From an uncultured Bacteroidales bacterium (lineage in GTDB: Bacteria > Bacteroidota > Bacteroidia > Bacteroidales > UBA932), in NCBI GenBank assembly GCA_905233655.1, contig CAJOCS010000001.1, positions 54,026 through 118,025 on the forward strand: a stretch of 64,000 nt of DNA, given 5' to 3'. Numbering within the stretch: the first letter of the stretch is position 1; every line of letters starts with the position of its first letter. A program made the translations under genes and the position numbers. This document shows positions 52,960 through 61,275 of this stretch, in pieces. The notes beneath the pieces were generated by a model, which was not told the origin of the DNA, did no database searches, and saw only the letters and a program-made list of their open reading frames with translations.

Positions 52960-54289
52960 ATGAAACAGGATCTCCAGGTCTTTGACCTTATCAAGAAGGA
53001 ACAGGAGCGCCAGTCTTCCGGTCTGGAACTGATTGCCTCCGAGAACTATGTATCGGACCAGGTAATGGAAGCCATGGGCTCCATCTGCACGAATAAATAT
53101 GCTGAAGGCTATCCCGGAAAACGTTACTACGGCGGCTGCGAGGTGGTGGACCAGATAGAACAGCTGGCAATTGACCGCCTCTGCAAACTCTACGACGCCG
53201 AATATGCCAACGTGCAGCCCCACTCAGGCGCTCAGGCCAATATGGCCGTGACCATGGCCTGCCTCAAGCCCGGCGACACCTTCATGGGCCTGGACCTTTC
53301 AATGGGCGGACACCTCACCCACGGCTCACCGGTGAACGCTTCCGGCCTGCTCTATCACCCCGTGGCCTACGGCCTCAACCCCGAAACCGGCCGCGTGGAC
53401 TACGACGAGATGGAGCGCAAGGCCCTCGAGCATAATCGGCGGAGCGTCGGCCTACTCCCGCGAATGGGACTACGAAAGGATGCGCGCCATTGCCGACAAG
53501 GTGGGAGCCATCCTCTGGATTGATATGGCCCATACCGCCGGCCTGATTGCCGCCGGCCTGCTGAAGAACCCCGTGAAGTATGCCCATATCGTCACTTCCA
53601 CCACACACAAGACCCTGCGCGGACCGCGCGGCGGTATCATTCTCATGGGCAAGGATTTCGACAATCCCTGGGGCCTCACCACTCCTAAGGGCGAAATCAA
53701 GAAGATGAGCGCCGTGCTGAATTCCAGCGTATTCCCCGGCATCCAGGGCGGCCCGCTCGAGCACGTGATTGCCGCAAAGGCAGTGGCCTTCTTCGAGGCC
53801 TCGCAGCCTGAATATGTAGAGTATCAGAAGCAGGTGGTAGCAAACGCCGCCGCAATGTGTGCAGAATTCATCCGCAAGGGCTACAAGGTGATTTCCGGCG
53901 GCACCGACAACCACCTCATGCTCATTGACCTCCGCACCAAATTCCCCCAGCTCACCGGACGTCTCGCCGAGACCGAACTCGTTAAGGCCGACATCACCGT
54001 GAACAAGAACATGGTGCCCTTCGACAGCCGCAGCGCTTTCCAGACCTCCGGTCTCAGGATTGGCACTCCCGCCATTACCTCCCGCGGCTTCGAGGAGAAG
54101 GACATGGTGGCAATAGTGGACCTTATCGACTGCGTGCTCTCTTCGGCCTGCAACCATGCCGAAGCCCTCACCGCCAAGGAGCCCACCGAGGCACAGACGG
54201 CCGAGCGCATCGCCCATACCCTGATTCTCGACGAGGTTCGCCGCAAGGTTCACATGATGACCTCCGGCCGCCCTCTCAACCGCTATTAA
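52960..54289 (+). pseudogene. glyA: serine hydroxymethyltransferase, frame broken by an apparent 14-nt deletion
   Basis: The N-terminal part (52960-53433, 158 residues, to ...[12 protein letters not shown]) and the C-terminal part (53435-54289, 284 residues, from [19 protein letters not shown]) are both excellent SHMT sequence but in different frames. Homologues read KPKLI before IGG(A/G)SAYSREWDY; here CAT is followed directly by A-ATC, so about 14 nt are missing at 53433-53435. Both halves keep conserved sites, including the PLP lysine in [15 protein letters not shown]. There is no sign of wider decay. SHMT supplies glycine and one-carbon units and is usually important, so an assembly or sequencing error is at least as likely as a real mutation. 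An intact protein would be about 447 residues. Confidence 0.85.
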
Positions 54290-54290
54290 A

Positions 54291-55838
54291 ATGAAAAGAA
54301 TGCTCTCCACGGCTCTCGGCCTTGCACTTCTGTTCGCCTGCACCCCGGCGGACCAGCCCTCCGCAGGGCAGAACGACAATCAACAGCCTGTAGAAAAGCA
54401 GTACAGCATAGCCGCAAACCCTTCTTCCCTGGAGTTTCCTGGAGAAGGAGGCGTGCAGAGTTTCACCCTTGAGACCGAGGCCCGGTGGAACGTTTACTGC
54501 CAGGAAGACTGGCTGAGCTGTGACCGCTTTTCCGGCGAAGGCGGCGGAGAAATTGTGGTTACGGTAACGGCCAATCCCGACACTGAAACGGGACGCCGCG
54601 CCACCCTTTCTATCGAAACCGTGGAAGGGAATCTGACTCTGGAATTTGACATCCGGCAGGCTCCGGGAAAAGAAGAGTATTCCGGAGACAGACTCGATGT
54701 GAGAGTGGAAACCGGAGAGGCGACGAACCTGAGCTCGGCCTCGGCCACTCTGTCCGGAAGCTACCGCGGCGCCACCACCACTGTCTATGACAGAGGTTTC
54801 CGCTACGGAAAATCTTACAGCTCGCTCAATCTGGAGGCCGGACTCGGCAGCACGGTGGGCGAAGCGGGAGATTTCTCCACGACCATCTCCAGCCTTGAAA
54901 GCGGCGTTACCTACTACTACCGCGCATACGTAACCGTATGGGACCCCGAGCGCAATGAATATGTGGATTTTGAAGGTTCGATAAAGAGTTTCATAACAAG
55001 CTCGCAGAGTGGCGGTGGCGGTGGCAATGCCGTCGGGAACGGCTATCTCGGCTGTTATGAGATTCCTGCCGTGTCGCTTGCCTCCGGCGGTAGCGGTTCC
55101 ACCGGAAAGGAGAGTTTCGGCAACACCAAGTGGATAAGCCACAATACCTCCGACAGTGGCCAGCGCATAGTGACGCACACTTACGCCTATAACGGCAAGA
55201 CCGTCCGCAACTATACCATCCTTTTCGACTCCACCAAGAAAGCGGCCCTGTGGAACGCCTTTGTGATGCACAAGGAGGCATATCCCGACAACAACGTCGG
55301 CCGTTCCGGAGGATGGTCGGAAGACCCGGCGCTGCCCTCTTCCTGGCAGAGCTGCTTCTCTTCGAACGGATACAGCCGCGGCCACGAAGTGGCGTCCAAC
55401 TACCGCCAGGCCACGACCGAAGCCAACAAGCAGACTTTCTACTACACCAATCAGGCGCCCCAGTACCAGACTTCCTTCAACGACGGTGTATGGAATTCAC
55501 TGGAGAACGCCGTCAAGGGCAATGCCCCCGGCGGACGCGACACTCTGTATGTGGTAGTGGGCCTTCTGTATGAGAACAACGCCACCCTTCAGGGCGTTCC
55601 GCTTCCGAGCCATTTCTACAAGCTTCTGATGCGCTGCTCGTTCAACACCTCGGGCGAGATGACATCGGCAAAGGGCGTTGCGTATATCTTTACCAACGAA
55701 ACTCACCCCGGAATGTCCTATTCCCAGGGCGCGACCACCATCGACGCCATTGAACAGCGCAGCGGATTCGACTTCTTCGCCAACGTCCCGAAAGATTTGC
55801 AGGACGCCGCCGAACAGATGTCGGGAAGCGTATTTTAA
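54291..55838 (+). CDS. lipoprotein DNA/RNA non-specific endonuclease with BACON domain
   Basis: 515 residues with a lipobox LFAC (Cys17). Residues ~38-128 are a BACON-type domain (IAANPSSLEFPGEGGVQSFTL...WLSCDRFSGEGGGEIVVTV). Residues ~137-240 are Fn3-like (SSASATLSGSYRGATTTVYDRGFRYG). After a Gly-rich linker (~243-250) comes the NUC1-type nuclease: NGYSRGHEVASNYR carries the [DS]RGH catalytic His, and TFYYTNQAPQYQTSFNDGVWNSLE the metal-binding Asn region. It is probably surface-anchored and degrades extracellular nucleic acid. It starts 1 nt after glyA. Confidence 0.87.
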   Translation: MKRMLSTALGLALLFACTPADQPSAGQNDNQQPVEKQYSIAANPSSLEFPGEGGVQSFTLETEARWNVYCQEDWLSCDRFSGEGGGEIVVTVTANPDTETGRRATLSIETVEGNLTLEFDIRQAPGKEEYSGDRLDVRVETGEATNLSSASATLSGSYRGATTTVYDRGFRYGKSYSSLNLEAGLGSTVGEAGDFSTTISSLESGVTYYYRAYVTVWDPERNEYVDFEGSIKSFITSSQSGGGGGNAVGNGYLGCYEIPAVSLASGGSGSTGKESFGNTKWISHNTSDSGQRIVTHTYAYNGKTVRNYTILFDSTKKAALWNAFVMHKEAYPDNNVGRSGGWSEDPALPSSWQSCFSSNGYSRGHEVASNYRQATTEANKQTFYYTNQAPQYQTSFNDGVWNSLENAVKGNAPGGRDTLYVVVGLLYENNATLQGVPLPSHFYKLLMRCSFNTSGEMTSAKGVAYIFTNETHPGMSYSQGATTIDAIEQRSGFDFFANVPKDLQDAAEQMSGSVF

Positions 55839-56695
55839 AGGCTTATCCAGTTGATGTCCGTGCTGCGCCGCCACCAGGTGAACTGGCGTTTGGCATAGTG
55901 ACGGGTGTCGGTCTTGATTCTGTCAACGGCGCTCTCGAGCGTACATTTACCGTCGAAATAATCGAACATCTCCCGGTACCCTACCGTCTGAAGGGCCGGG
56001 AGATTTCGGTATTCGGAAAGGGAACGGACCTCTTCTTCGAGTCCTTCCTCAATCATTCTGTCCACGCGAAAATCAATCCGGCGGTAGAGCTCTTCACGGG
56101 GAACGCTGATTCCCGTTTTCACAATCTCGAAATCCCGCTTCCGGAACTGCCTGGTCTTGAAGGAGGAGAAGGGCTGGCCGGTGTAAAGGCACACTTCCAG
56201 GGCGCGGATTACGCGCTGGCCGTTGGAGAGGTCTATCTCTTCGTAAGACACGGGATCGAGTTCCTCCAGCTGGCTTGCGAGCACTTCCACGCCCTCGCTC
56301 CGAAGGCAGTCCATAAGGTGTTCGCGAAGCTGCAGGGGCACTTCAGGGAAATCGTCGAGGCCGTAGCAGAAGGCGTCGATGTAGAGCATGGAGCCTCCGC
56401 ACATGATAAGGGTTTCATGCCCCTCGGCAAAGAGGCGGTTCACCAGCTCCAGCGCCTGAACCTCGTAGATTCCGGCGGTATAATTCTGGGTTACGGGTAT
56501 TTCCCTTATGAAATAGTGCTTAACGGCTGCGAGCTGCCCGTCCGAAGGGACGGCAGTGCCGATTCTCATTTCACGGTAAATCTGGCGCGAATCGCAGCTG
56601 ATGACGGGGCTGCCGCATTCCAGGGCGCGCTTTACAGCGTACGCCGATTTTCCGGCGGCCGTGGGACCCAGTATGATCTCCAGCCGGCGGGGCAT
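55835..56695 (-). CDS. miaA: tRNA dimethylallyltransferase
   Basis: 286 residues. P-loop LGPTAAGKSAYA, SCDSRQIYREMRIGTA, GGSMLYIDAFCYGLDD, and the tRNA-binding segments SNGQRVIRALEVCLYTGQPFS and YAKRQFTWWRR are present. It adds the dimethylallyl group to A37 of tRNAs reading U-starting codons. Its stop overlaps the convergent nuclease stop by 3 nt, and it begins 2 nt after the pRiA4b ORF-3-like gene. Confidence 0.95.
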   Translation of the reverse strand: MPRRLEIILGPTAAGKSAYAVKRALECGSPVISCDSRQIYREMRIGTAVPSDGQLAAVKHYFIREIPVTQNYTAGIYEVQALELVNRLFAEGHETLIMCGGSMLYIDAFCYGLDDFPEVPLQLREHLMDCLRSEGVEVLASQLEELDPVSYEEIDLSNGQRVIRALEVCLYTGQPFSSFKTRQFRKRDFEIVKTGISVPREELYRRIDFRVDRMIEEGLEEEVRSLSEYRNLPALQTVGYREMFDYFDGKCTLESAVDRIKTDTRHYAKRQFTWWRRSTDINWISL

Positions 56696-56697
56696 CG

Positions 56698-57246
56698 CTA
56701 ATCTTCGTTCTCGTCGTAGATTTCCTTGCCTTCCTCGTCGTCGTCCTCTTCTTCCTCCTCGTCGTCGAAATCTTCGTCGTCGAAGTCCTCGTCGTCCTCT
56801 TCTCCGGGAAGATGGCGCTGGGCTTCGGGCAAATCTTCGTATGCCACGTAGCCGTTCTCGAATTCAATCGGATTGGGGCCCTTGGAGTCCATGATGAAGG
56901 GGGCGTCCGGGCTGGCGCTCACGGCGGCTTCGCCTTCGACGGCTATTTCCACGCTCTTACGGTTGGTGACGTCGTAGAAATATACAAAGCGGCAAGCACC
57001 GTCGTTAACAACCTTCTCCAGCGGAGTTTCATCCACGGTGCCGCTTCCGAGGTCGAACAGACCGTAGCGGCCCACCACGGCGCCGTTCCCGTCCAGGGCC
57101 TTGAACATGATTAGCTGGTCCTGGGGGAATTCCATGTCGCTTCGCATCTGCTTGTGAAGGGTGTACAGCGTCGTAGCGCCGTGCACACAGTATACTCTGT
57201 AAAATCCCTTGATTCCTGTAAGTGTGACTCTTAGCTTGAAAACCAT
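56698..57246 (-). CDS. pRiA4b ORF-3-like protein with acidic tail
   Basis: 182 residues from ATG 57246; the longer frame crosses the promoter. Residues ~1-140 resemble the plasmid pRiA4b ORF-3 family in the form common in Bacteroidota (VFKLRVTLTGIKGFYRVYCVHGATTLYTLHKQM..., GRYGLFDLGSGTVDETPLEKVV, CRFVYFYDVTNRKSVEI). The last ~35 residues are almost entirely Asp and Glu. Despite the family name there is no mobile-element context here. It is upstream of miaA in one operon. Confidence 0.68.
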   Translation of the reverse strand: MVFKLRVTLTGIKGFYRVYCVHGATTLYTLHKQMRSDMEFPQDQLIMFKALDGNGAVVGRYGLFDLGSGTVDETPLEKVVNDGACRFVYFYDVTNRKSVEIAVEGEAAVSASPDAPFIMDSKGPNPIEFENGYVAYEDLPEAQRHLPGEEDDEDFDDEDFDDEEEEEDDDEEGKEIYDENED

Positions 57247-57270
57247 GGTCCGATTGCTTTTTTTGTAATC

Positions 57271-57304
57271 CAAATATACTGCTTTTTTCCGTATCCGTTG
57301 CAAA
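57271..57304 (-). promoter_or_regulatory. promoter of the pRiA4b-like/miaA unit
   Basis: Minus-strand TATATTTG (57278-57271) with TTTG (57304-57301) at a 22-nt spacer. Its -33 overlaps the -33 of the divergent YigZ promoter. Confidence 0.65.
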
Positions 57305-57328
57305 TAATCTCAAAAAACGCTACTTTCG
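57298..57328 (+). promoter_or_regulatory. promoter of the YigZ/IMPACT gene, leaderless spacing
   Basis: TTG (57298-57300), a 20-nt spacer and TACTTTCG (57321-57328). The -7 box ends 6 nt before the GTG start, so the mRNA probably begins at or beside the start codon. Confidence 0.6.
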
Positions 57329-57334
57329 TGGAAA

Positions 57335-57934
57335 GTGGATAATTTCGATTCATACCGCTCCATTGAGGCCCCTTCGGAGGGTCTTTTCAAGGACAACGGC
57401 TCACGTTTTCTGGCGCTGGCTTTCCCTGTAACCTCGGAAGATGAGGTCCGGGAGATTGTGTCCGGTTTGCGGAAACAATATTACGACGCCCGTCACCACT
57501 GCTATGCCTACAGGATAGGATACAAGGGCGACGTATGGCGCGCCAGCGACGACGGTGAACCCTCCGGCAGCGCCGGAAGGCCCATCCTCGGGCAGATAGA
57601 CTCGGCCGGGCTCAGCGACATCCTGGTAGTGGTGGTGCGCTGGTTCGGTGGAATCAAGCTCGGCATACCCGGCCTTATCCGCGCCTACAAGACTTCCACG
57701 GCCGATGCCCTCGCGAACGCCACCGTGATTGAAAAACAGGCCGAGAAGCGCTTCCGGCTGCGTTTCGGATATCTTTCCATGAACGGGGTAATGAAGGTCC
57801 TCAAAGATATGGGACTGCCCCAGGAAGGGCAGGAGTTCGGGGAAAACTGCAGCCTTGTTACACGCGTGAGGCTCTCGAAAGAAGAATCTTTTAAAGAAAA
57901 GCTCGAGAAACTGGCGGAATTGGAAGAAATTTAG
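57335..57934 (+). CDS. YigZ/IMPACT family protein
   Basis: 199 residues from a GTG at 57335. The family pattern is clear: [47 protein letters not shown] and [21 protein letters not shown]. The C-terminal ~65 residues form the EF-G-domain-IV-like module. IMPACT proteins are linked to translation control; the bacterial role is not settled. Its promoter shares a 90-nt divergent gap with the pRiA4b-like gene. Confidence 0.92.
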   Translation: MDNFDSYRSIEAPSEGLFKDNGSRFLALAFPVTSEDEVREIVSGLRKQYYDARHHCYAYRIGYKGDVWRASDDGEPSGSAGRPILGQIDSAGLSDILVVVVRWFGGIKLGIPGLIRAYKTSTADALANATVIEKQAEKRFRLRFGYLSMNGVMKVLKDMGLPQEGQEFGENCSLVTRVRLSKEESFKEKLEKLAELEEI

Positions 57935-57954
57935 GAAAAACGAATAAAAATTCA

Positions 57955-57962
57955 TATCTTTC
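57955..57962 (+). promoter_or_regulatory. weak -7-like box upstream of serC
   Basis: TATCTTTC (57955-57962) differs from TAnnTTTG at the last base and leaves a 46-nt leader. No good -33 was found. Confidence 0.4.
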
Positions 57963-58008
57963 GGGATACAAACGATTAAAAATATTAACACTAACCAATT
58001 ATACTCTT

Positions 58009-59085
58009 ATGTCAAAGAAAGTTCACGTTTTCAACGCCGGCCCCTGCCTTCTGCCGCAGGTAGCCATCGACCACACAATTGAGGCTCTGAAGGATTTCAG
58101 CGGAACCGGTATCGGCCTTCTGTCCATCTCCCACCGTACCAAGGAATGGGACGCCATAATGGATGAGACCCGTGCACTCTGGAAGGAACTCCTCAATATT
58201 CCGGACACTCACGAAGTGGTTTTCCTCGGCGGCGGCGCCTCCCTGCAGTTCCTCTATGTGGCAATGAACTACCTTGAGAAGAAGGCTGCATATCTGGATA
58301 CCGGCGTATGGGCACACAAGGCTCTGGTAGAGGCCCAGGGCATCGGCGAGGCCTACGCCATCGCCTGCTCGAAGGACAAGAACTACACCTATATCCCCAA
58401 GGGCTACGAGATTCCCTCCGACATCGACTATCTCCACATCACCACGAACAACACCATCTACGGCACCGAGATTCATGAGGACTACGACGTCCCCTGCCCC
58501 CTCATCGCCGACATGTCGTCCGACATCATGTCCCGTCCCGTTGACGTGAGCAAGTACGACCTCATCTACGGCGGCGCCCAGAAGAATGTGGGCCCCGCAG
58601 GCGTCATCTTCGCCATCATCCGCAAGGACTCCCTCGGCAGGGTGACCCGCCATCTTCCCACGATGCTCAACTACCAGACCCACATCGACAAGCTCTCCAT
58701 GTTCAACACTCCTCCGGTGTTCGCCATCTACGTGATGAACGAGACCCTGAAGTGGATCAAGAGCATGGGCGGAGTAGAGGCCATCCAGAAAATCAACCAG
58801 AAGAAGGCCGACCTCCTGTACGGCGAAATCGACCGCAACAGCCTCTTCGTGGGCACCGCAGCCAAGGAAGACCGTTCGCTCATGAACGTGTGCTTCGTTA
58901 TGGCTCCCGGCTATGAGGAGCTCCAGGAGGAGTTCTTCGGCTTTGCCAAGGAAAAGGGCATGGTGGGCATCAAGGGCCACCGCAGCGTAGGCGGTTTCCG
59001 CGCCTCCCTGTACAACGCCTGCTCCGTAGAGGACGTCCAGGCCCTGGTAGACTGCATGAAGGAATTCGAAGCTCTTAAGAAATAG
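58009..59085 (+). CDS. serC: phosphoserine aminotransferase
   Basis: 358 residues. [13 protein letters not shown] at the start, [29 protein letters not shown], the PLP lysine in [13 protein letters not shown], and [16 protein letters not shown] at the end are diagnostic. It converts 3-phosphohydroxypyruvate and glutamate to phosphoserine in serine biosynthesis, and also acts in the pyridoxal-phosphate pathway. serA follows after 2 nt. Confidence 0.97.
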   Translation: MSKKVHVFNAGPCLLPQVAIDHTIEALKDFSGTGIGLLSISHRTKEWDAIMDETRALWKELLNIPDTHEVVFLGGGASLQFLYVAMNYLEKKAAYLDTGVWAHKALVEAQGIGEAYAIACSKDKNYTYIPKGYEIPSDIDYLHITTNNTIYGTEIHEDYDVPCPLIADMSSDIMSRPVDVSKYDLIYGGAQKNVGPAGVIFAIIRKDSLGRVTRHLPTMLNYQTHIDKLSMFNTPPVFAIYVMNETLKWIKSMGGVEAIQKINQKKADLLYGEIDRNSLFVGTAAKEDRSLMNVCFVMAPGYEELQEEFFGFAKEKGMVGIKGHRSVGGFRASLYNACSVEDVQALVDCMKEFEALKK

Positions 59086-59087
59086 CC

Positions 59088-60008
59088 ATGAAAGTATTGC
59101 TTGCAACCCAGAAACCCTTCGCGGCAAAGGCCGTGGACGGTATTGTGTCCATCCTCACCGAGGCCGGTCACGAAGTAGTGAAGCTTGAAAAATATGCCGA
59201 GCAGAGCGACCTTGTAAACGGAGTCGCCGATGCCGAGGCCATTATAATCCGCTCCGACAAGGTTACCCGCGAGGTTATTGCCGCAGCGCCCAAACTCAAA
59301 ATCGTCGTAAGGGCCGGCGCAGGCTTCGACAATGTAGACCTCGAAGCCGCCACCGAGCGCGGAATCGTGGTAATGAACACCCCCGGACAGAACTCCAACG
59401 CCGTTGCCGAACTGGCTCTCGGCCTTATGGTGTTCATGGCCCGCACCCAGTTCACTCCCGCCACCGGAAGCGAACTCCAGGGCAAGCGCCTCGGCGTTCA
59501 GGCCTACGGCAACGTGGGCCGTCTGGTGGGCCAGAAGGCAAAGGCCCTGGGCATGGAAATCTGCGCCCTGGACCCCTTCCTTACCGACGAGCAGATTATC
59601 GCCGGCGGAGCCCGGCCCGTCCACTCGGTGGAAGAGCTCTATGCCGCCAGCGACTACATCTCAATCCATATTCCCGCCCTTCCCGCAACCATCAAGAGCA
59701 TCAATTACGAGCTCATCACCCGCATGCCCAAGGGTGCTACCCTGGTGAACACCGCCCGTAAGGAAGTCATCGACGAGGACGGTCTCATGAAGGCCCTGGA
59801 AGAGAGGCCGGACCTGAAATACGTCACCGACGTCATGCCCGACAACTACGCCGCCCTTCAGGAGAAGTTCGGCCTTCGTGTATTCGCAACCCCCAAGAAG
59901 ATGGGAGCACAGACCGCCGAAGCCAACGTGAACGCCGGTCTCGCAGCCGCCCGTCAGATTGTGGATTTCTTCGCCACCGGCAACCGCAAATTCCAAGTGA
60001 ACAAGTAA
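59088..60008 (+). CDS. serA: D-3-phosphoglycerate dehydrogenase, short form
   Basis: 306 residues, with no ACT or ASB regulatory domain. The NAD-binding site is GVQAYGNVGRLVGQKAKALGMEI, and the catalytic Arg region is VNTARKEVIDEDGL. Where most family members have P-H-x-G with the catalytic His, this protein reads TPKKMGAQTAEANVNAG, with Lys at that place. Short PGDHs with Lys replacing His have been described (type III-K group), so this is probably lineage-typical. It oxidises 3-phosphoglycerate, the first step of serine synthesis. Confidence 0.94.
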   Translation: MKVLLATQKPFAAKAVDGIVSILTEAGHEVVKLEKYAEQSDLVNGVADAEAIIIRSDKVTREVIAAAPKLKIVVRAGAGFDNVDLEAATERGIVVMNTPGQNSNAVAELALGLMVFMARTQFTPATGSELQGKRLGVQAYGNVGRLVGQKAKALGMEICALDPFLTDEQIIAGGARPVHSVEELYAASDYISIHIPALPATIKSINYELITRMPKGATLVNTARKEVIDEDGLMKALEERPDLKYVTDVMPDNYAALQEKFGLRVFATPKKMGAQTAEANVNAGLAAARQIVDFFATGNRKFQVNK

Positions 60009-60009
60009 T

Positions 60010-61272
60010 ATGGTACGTGTAAAACCCTTTGCGGCAATACGCCCGCCCAAGAACCTGGTGACCGAAGTCGCCGCTCCCCCGTACGATGTCCTCAACTCCG
60101 AGGAAGCCCGCGCCATGGCCGGCGAAAAGAGCCTCCTGCACATTACCAAGCCGGAAATCGATTTCACTCCCATCGCAGGCGAGCACGAACAGCGCACCTA
60201 CGACAAAGCCGTGGAGAACTTCAAGCTCTGGCAGGAAAGAGGCTGGCTGGTACGTGAAGACAAGGAAAAGTACTATGTCTATGCCCAGACCATGGGCAAA
60301 CGCACCCAGTACGGAATCGTGCTCTGCGCCCACACCGACGACTACGCCAACGGAATCATCAAGAAGCATGAGCTCACGCGCAAGGACAAGGAAGACGACC
60401 GCATGATTCACGTCCGCATCCAGAACGCCAACATCGAGCCCGTGTTCTTCGCTTTCAAGGACAACGCCGAGCTTGGCCGCATAATCGCAAAGACGGCCGC
60501 CGGAAAGCCTGAGTACAAGTTCACCGACGAAAACAAGTTCGTCCACACCTTCTGGGTGATTGACGACGATGCCGTGAATGAGCGCATCACCGAAATCTTC
60601 ACCAACGACGTGGATGCGTTCTATGTGGCCGACGGCCATCACCGCACCGCCGCCGCGGCCCGCGTGGGTGCCGAAAAGAAGGCTCAGAATCCCGCTCACA
60701 CCGGCAACGAAGAGTACAACTTCTTCATGGCCGTCTGCTTCCCTGAGAGCCAGCTCGCAATCATAGACTACAACCGCGTGGTGAAAGACCTCAACGGTCT
60801 CTCTGAAGAAGCCTTCCTGAAGGCCCTGGAAGAGGATTTCGAAGTTGCACTTGCGACCAAGCCCCGCTGCGGACGCCCTGCAAAGCCCTATGCTCCCACA
60901 GGCCTCCACAATTTCTCCATGTATCTTGGGGACAAGTGGTACAGCCTCACCGCAAAGCCCGGCCGCTTCGACGACAACGACCCCATCGGCGTTCTCGACG
61001 TCACCATCCTTTCGAATCTGGTACTGGACAGAATCCTTGGAATCAAGGACCTCCGTACCGACAAGAGGATTGACTTCGTGGGCGGTATCCGCGGTCTCGG
61101 CGAGCTTTCCCGCCGCGTGGATTCAGGCGAGATGAAGGTGGCCTTCGCCCTTTATCCCGTGTCCATGGAGCAGCTTATCCGCATTGCCGACACCGGCAAT
61201 ATCATGCCTCCCAAGACCACCTGGTTCGAGCCGAAGCTCCGCAGCGGTCTTGCGATTCACAGCTTGAAATAA
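60010..61272 (+). CDS. DUF1015 family protein of the serine operon
   Basis: 420 residues, starting 1 nt after serA. RVKPFAAIRPPKNLVTEVAAPPYDVLNSEEAR at the N-terminus and FYVADGHHRTAAAARVG in the middle match DUF1015, a family repeatedly found next to serC-serA. The conserved DGHHR block suggests an active or nucleotide-binding site. A link to serine metabolism is inferred from recurring neighbourhood; the reaction is unknown. It is convergent with the BatD-BatE gene (3-nt gap). Confidence 0.88.
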   Translation: MVRVKPFAAIRPPKNLVTEVAAPPYDVLNSEEARAMAGEKSLLHITKPEIDFTPIAGEHEQRTYDKAVENFKLWQERGWLVREDKEKYYVYAQTMGKRTQYGIVLCAHTDDYANGIIKKHELTRKDKEDDRMIHVRIQNANIEPVFFAFKDNAELGRIIAKTAAGKPEYKFTDENKFVHTFWVIDDDAVNERITEIFTNDVDAFYVADGHHRTAAAARVGAEKKAQNPAHTGNEEYNFFMAVCFPESQLAIIDYNRVVKDLNGLSEEAFLKALEEDFEVALATKPRCGRPAKPYAPTGLHNFSMYLGDKWYSLTAKPGRFDDNDPIGVLDVTILSNLVLDRILGIKDLRTDKRIDFVGGIRGLGELSRRVDSGEMKVAFALYPVSMEQLIRIADTGNIMPPKTTWFEPKLRSGLAIHSLK

Positions 61273-61275
61273 AAC

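Noticed and set aside
56698..57246. Insertion sequence remnant suggested by the pRiA4b/IS passenger family name
   Set aside because: No terminal inverted repeats, target duplications or transposase nearby; the gene is in an ordinary operon with its own promoter.
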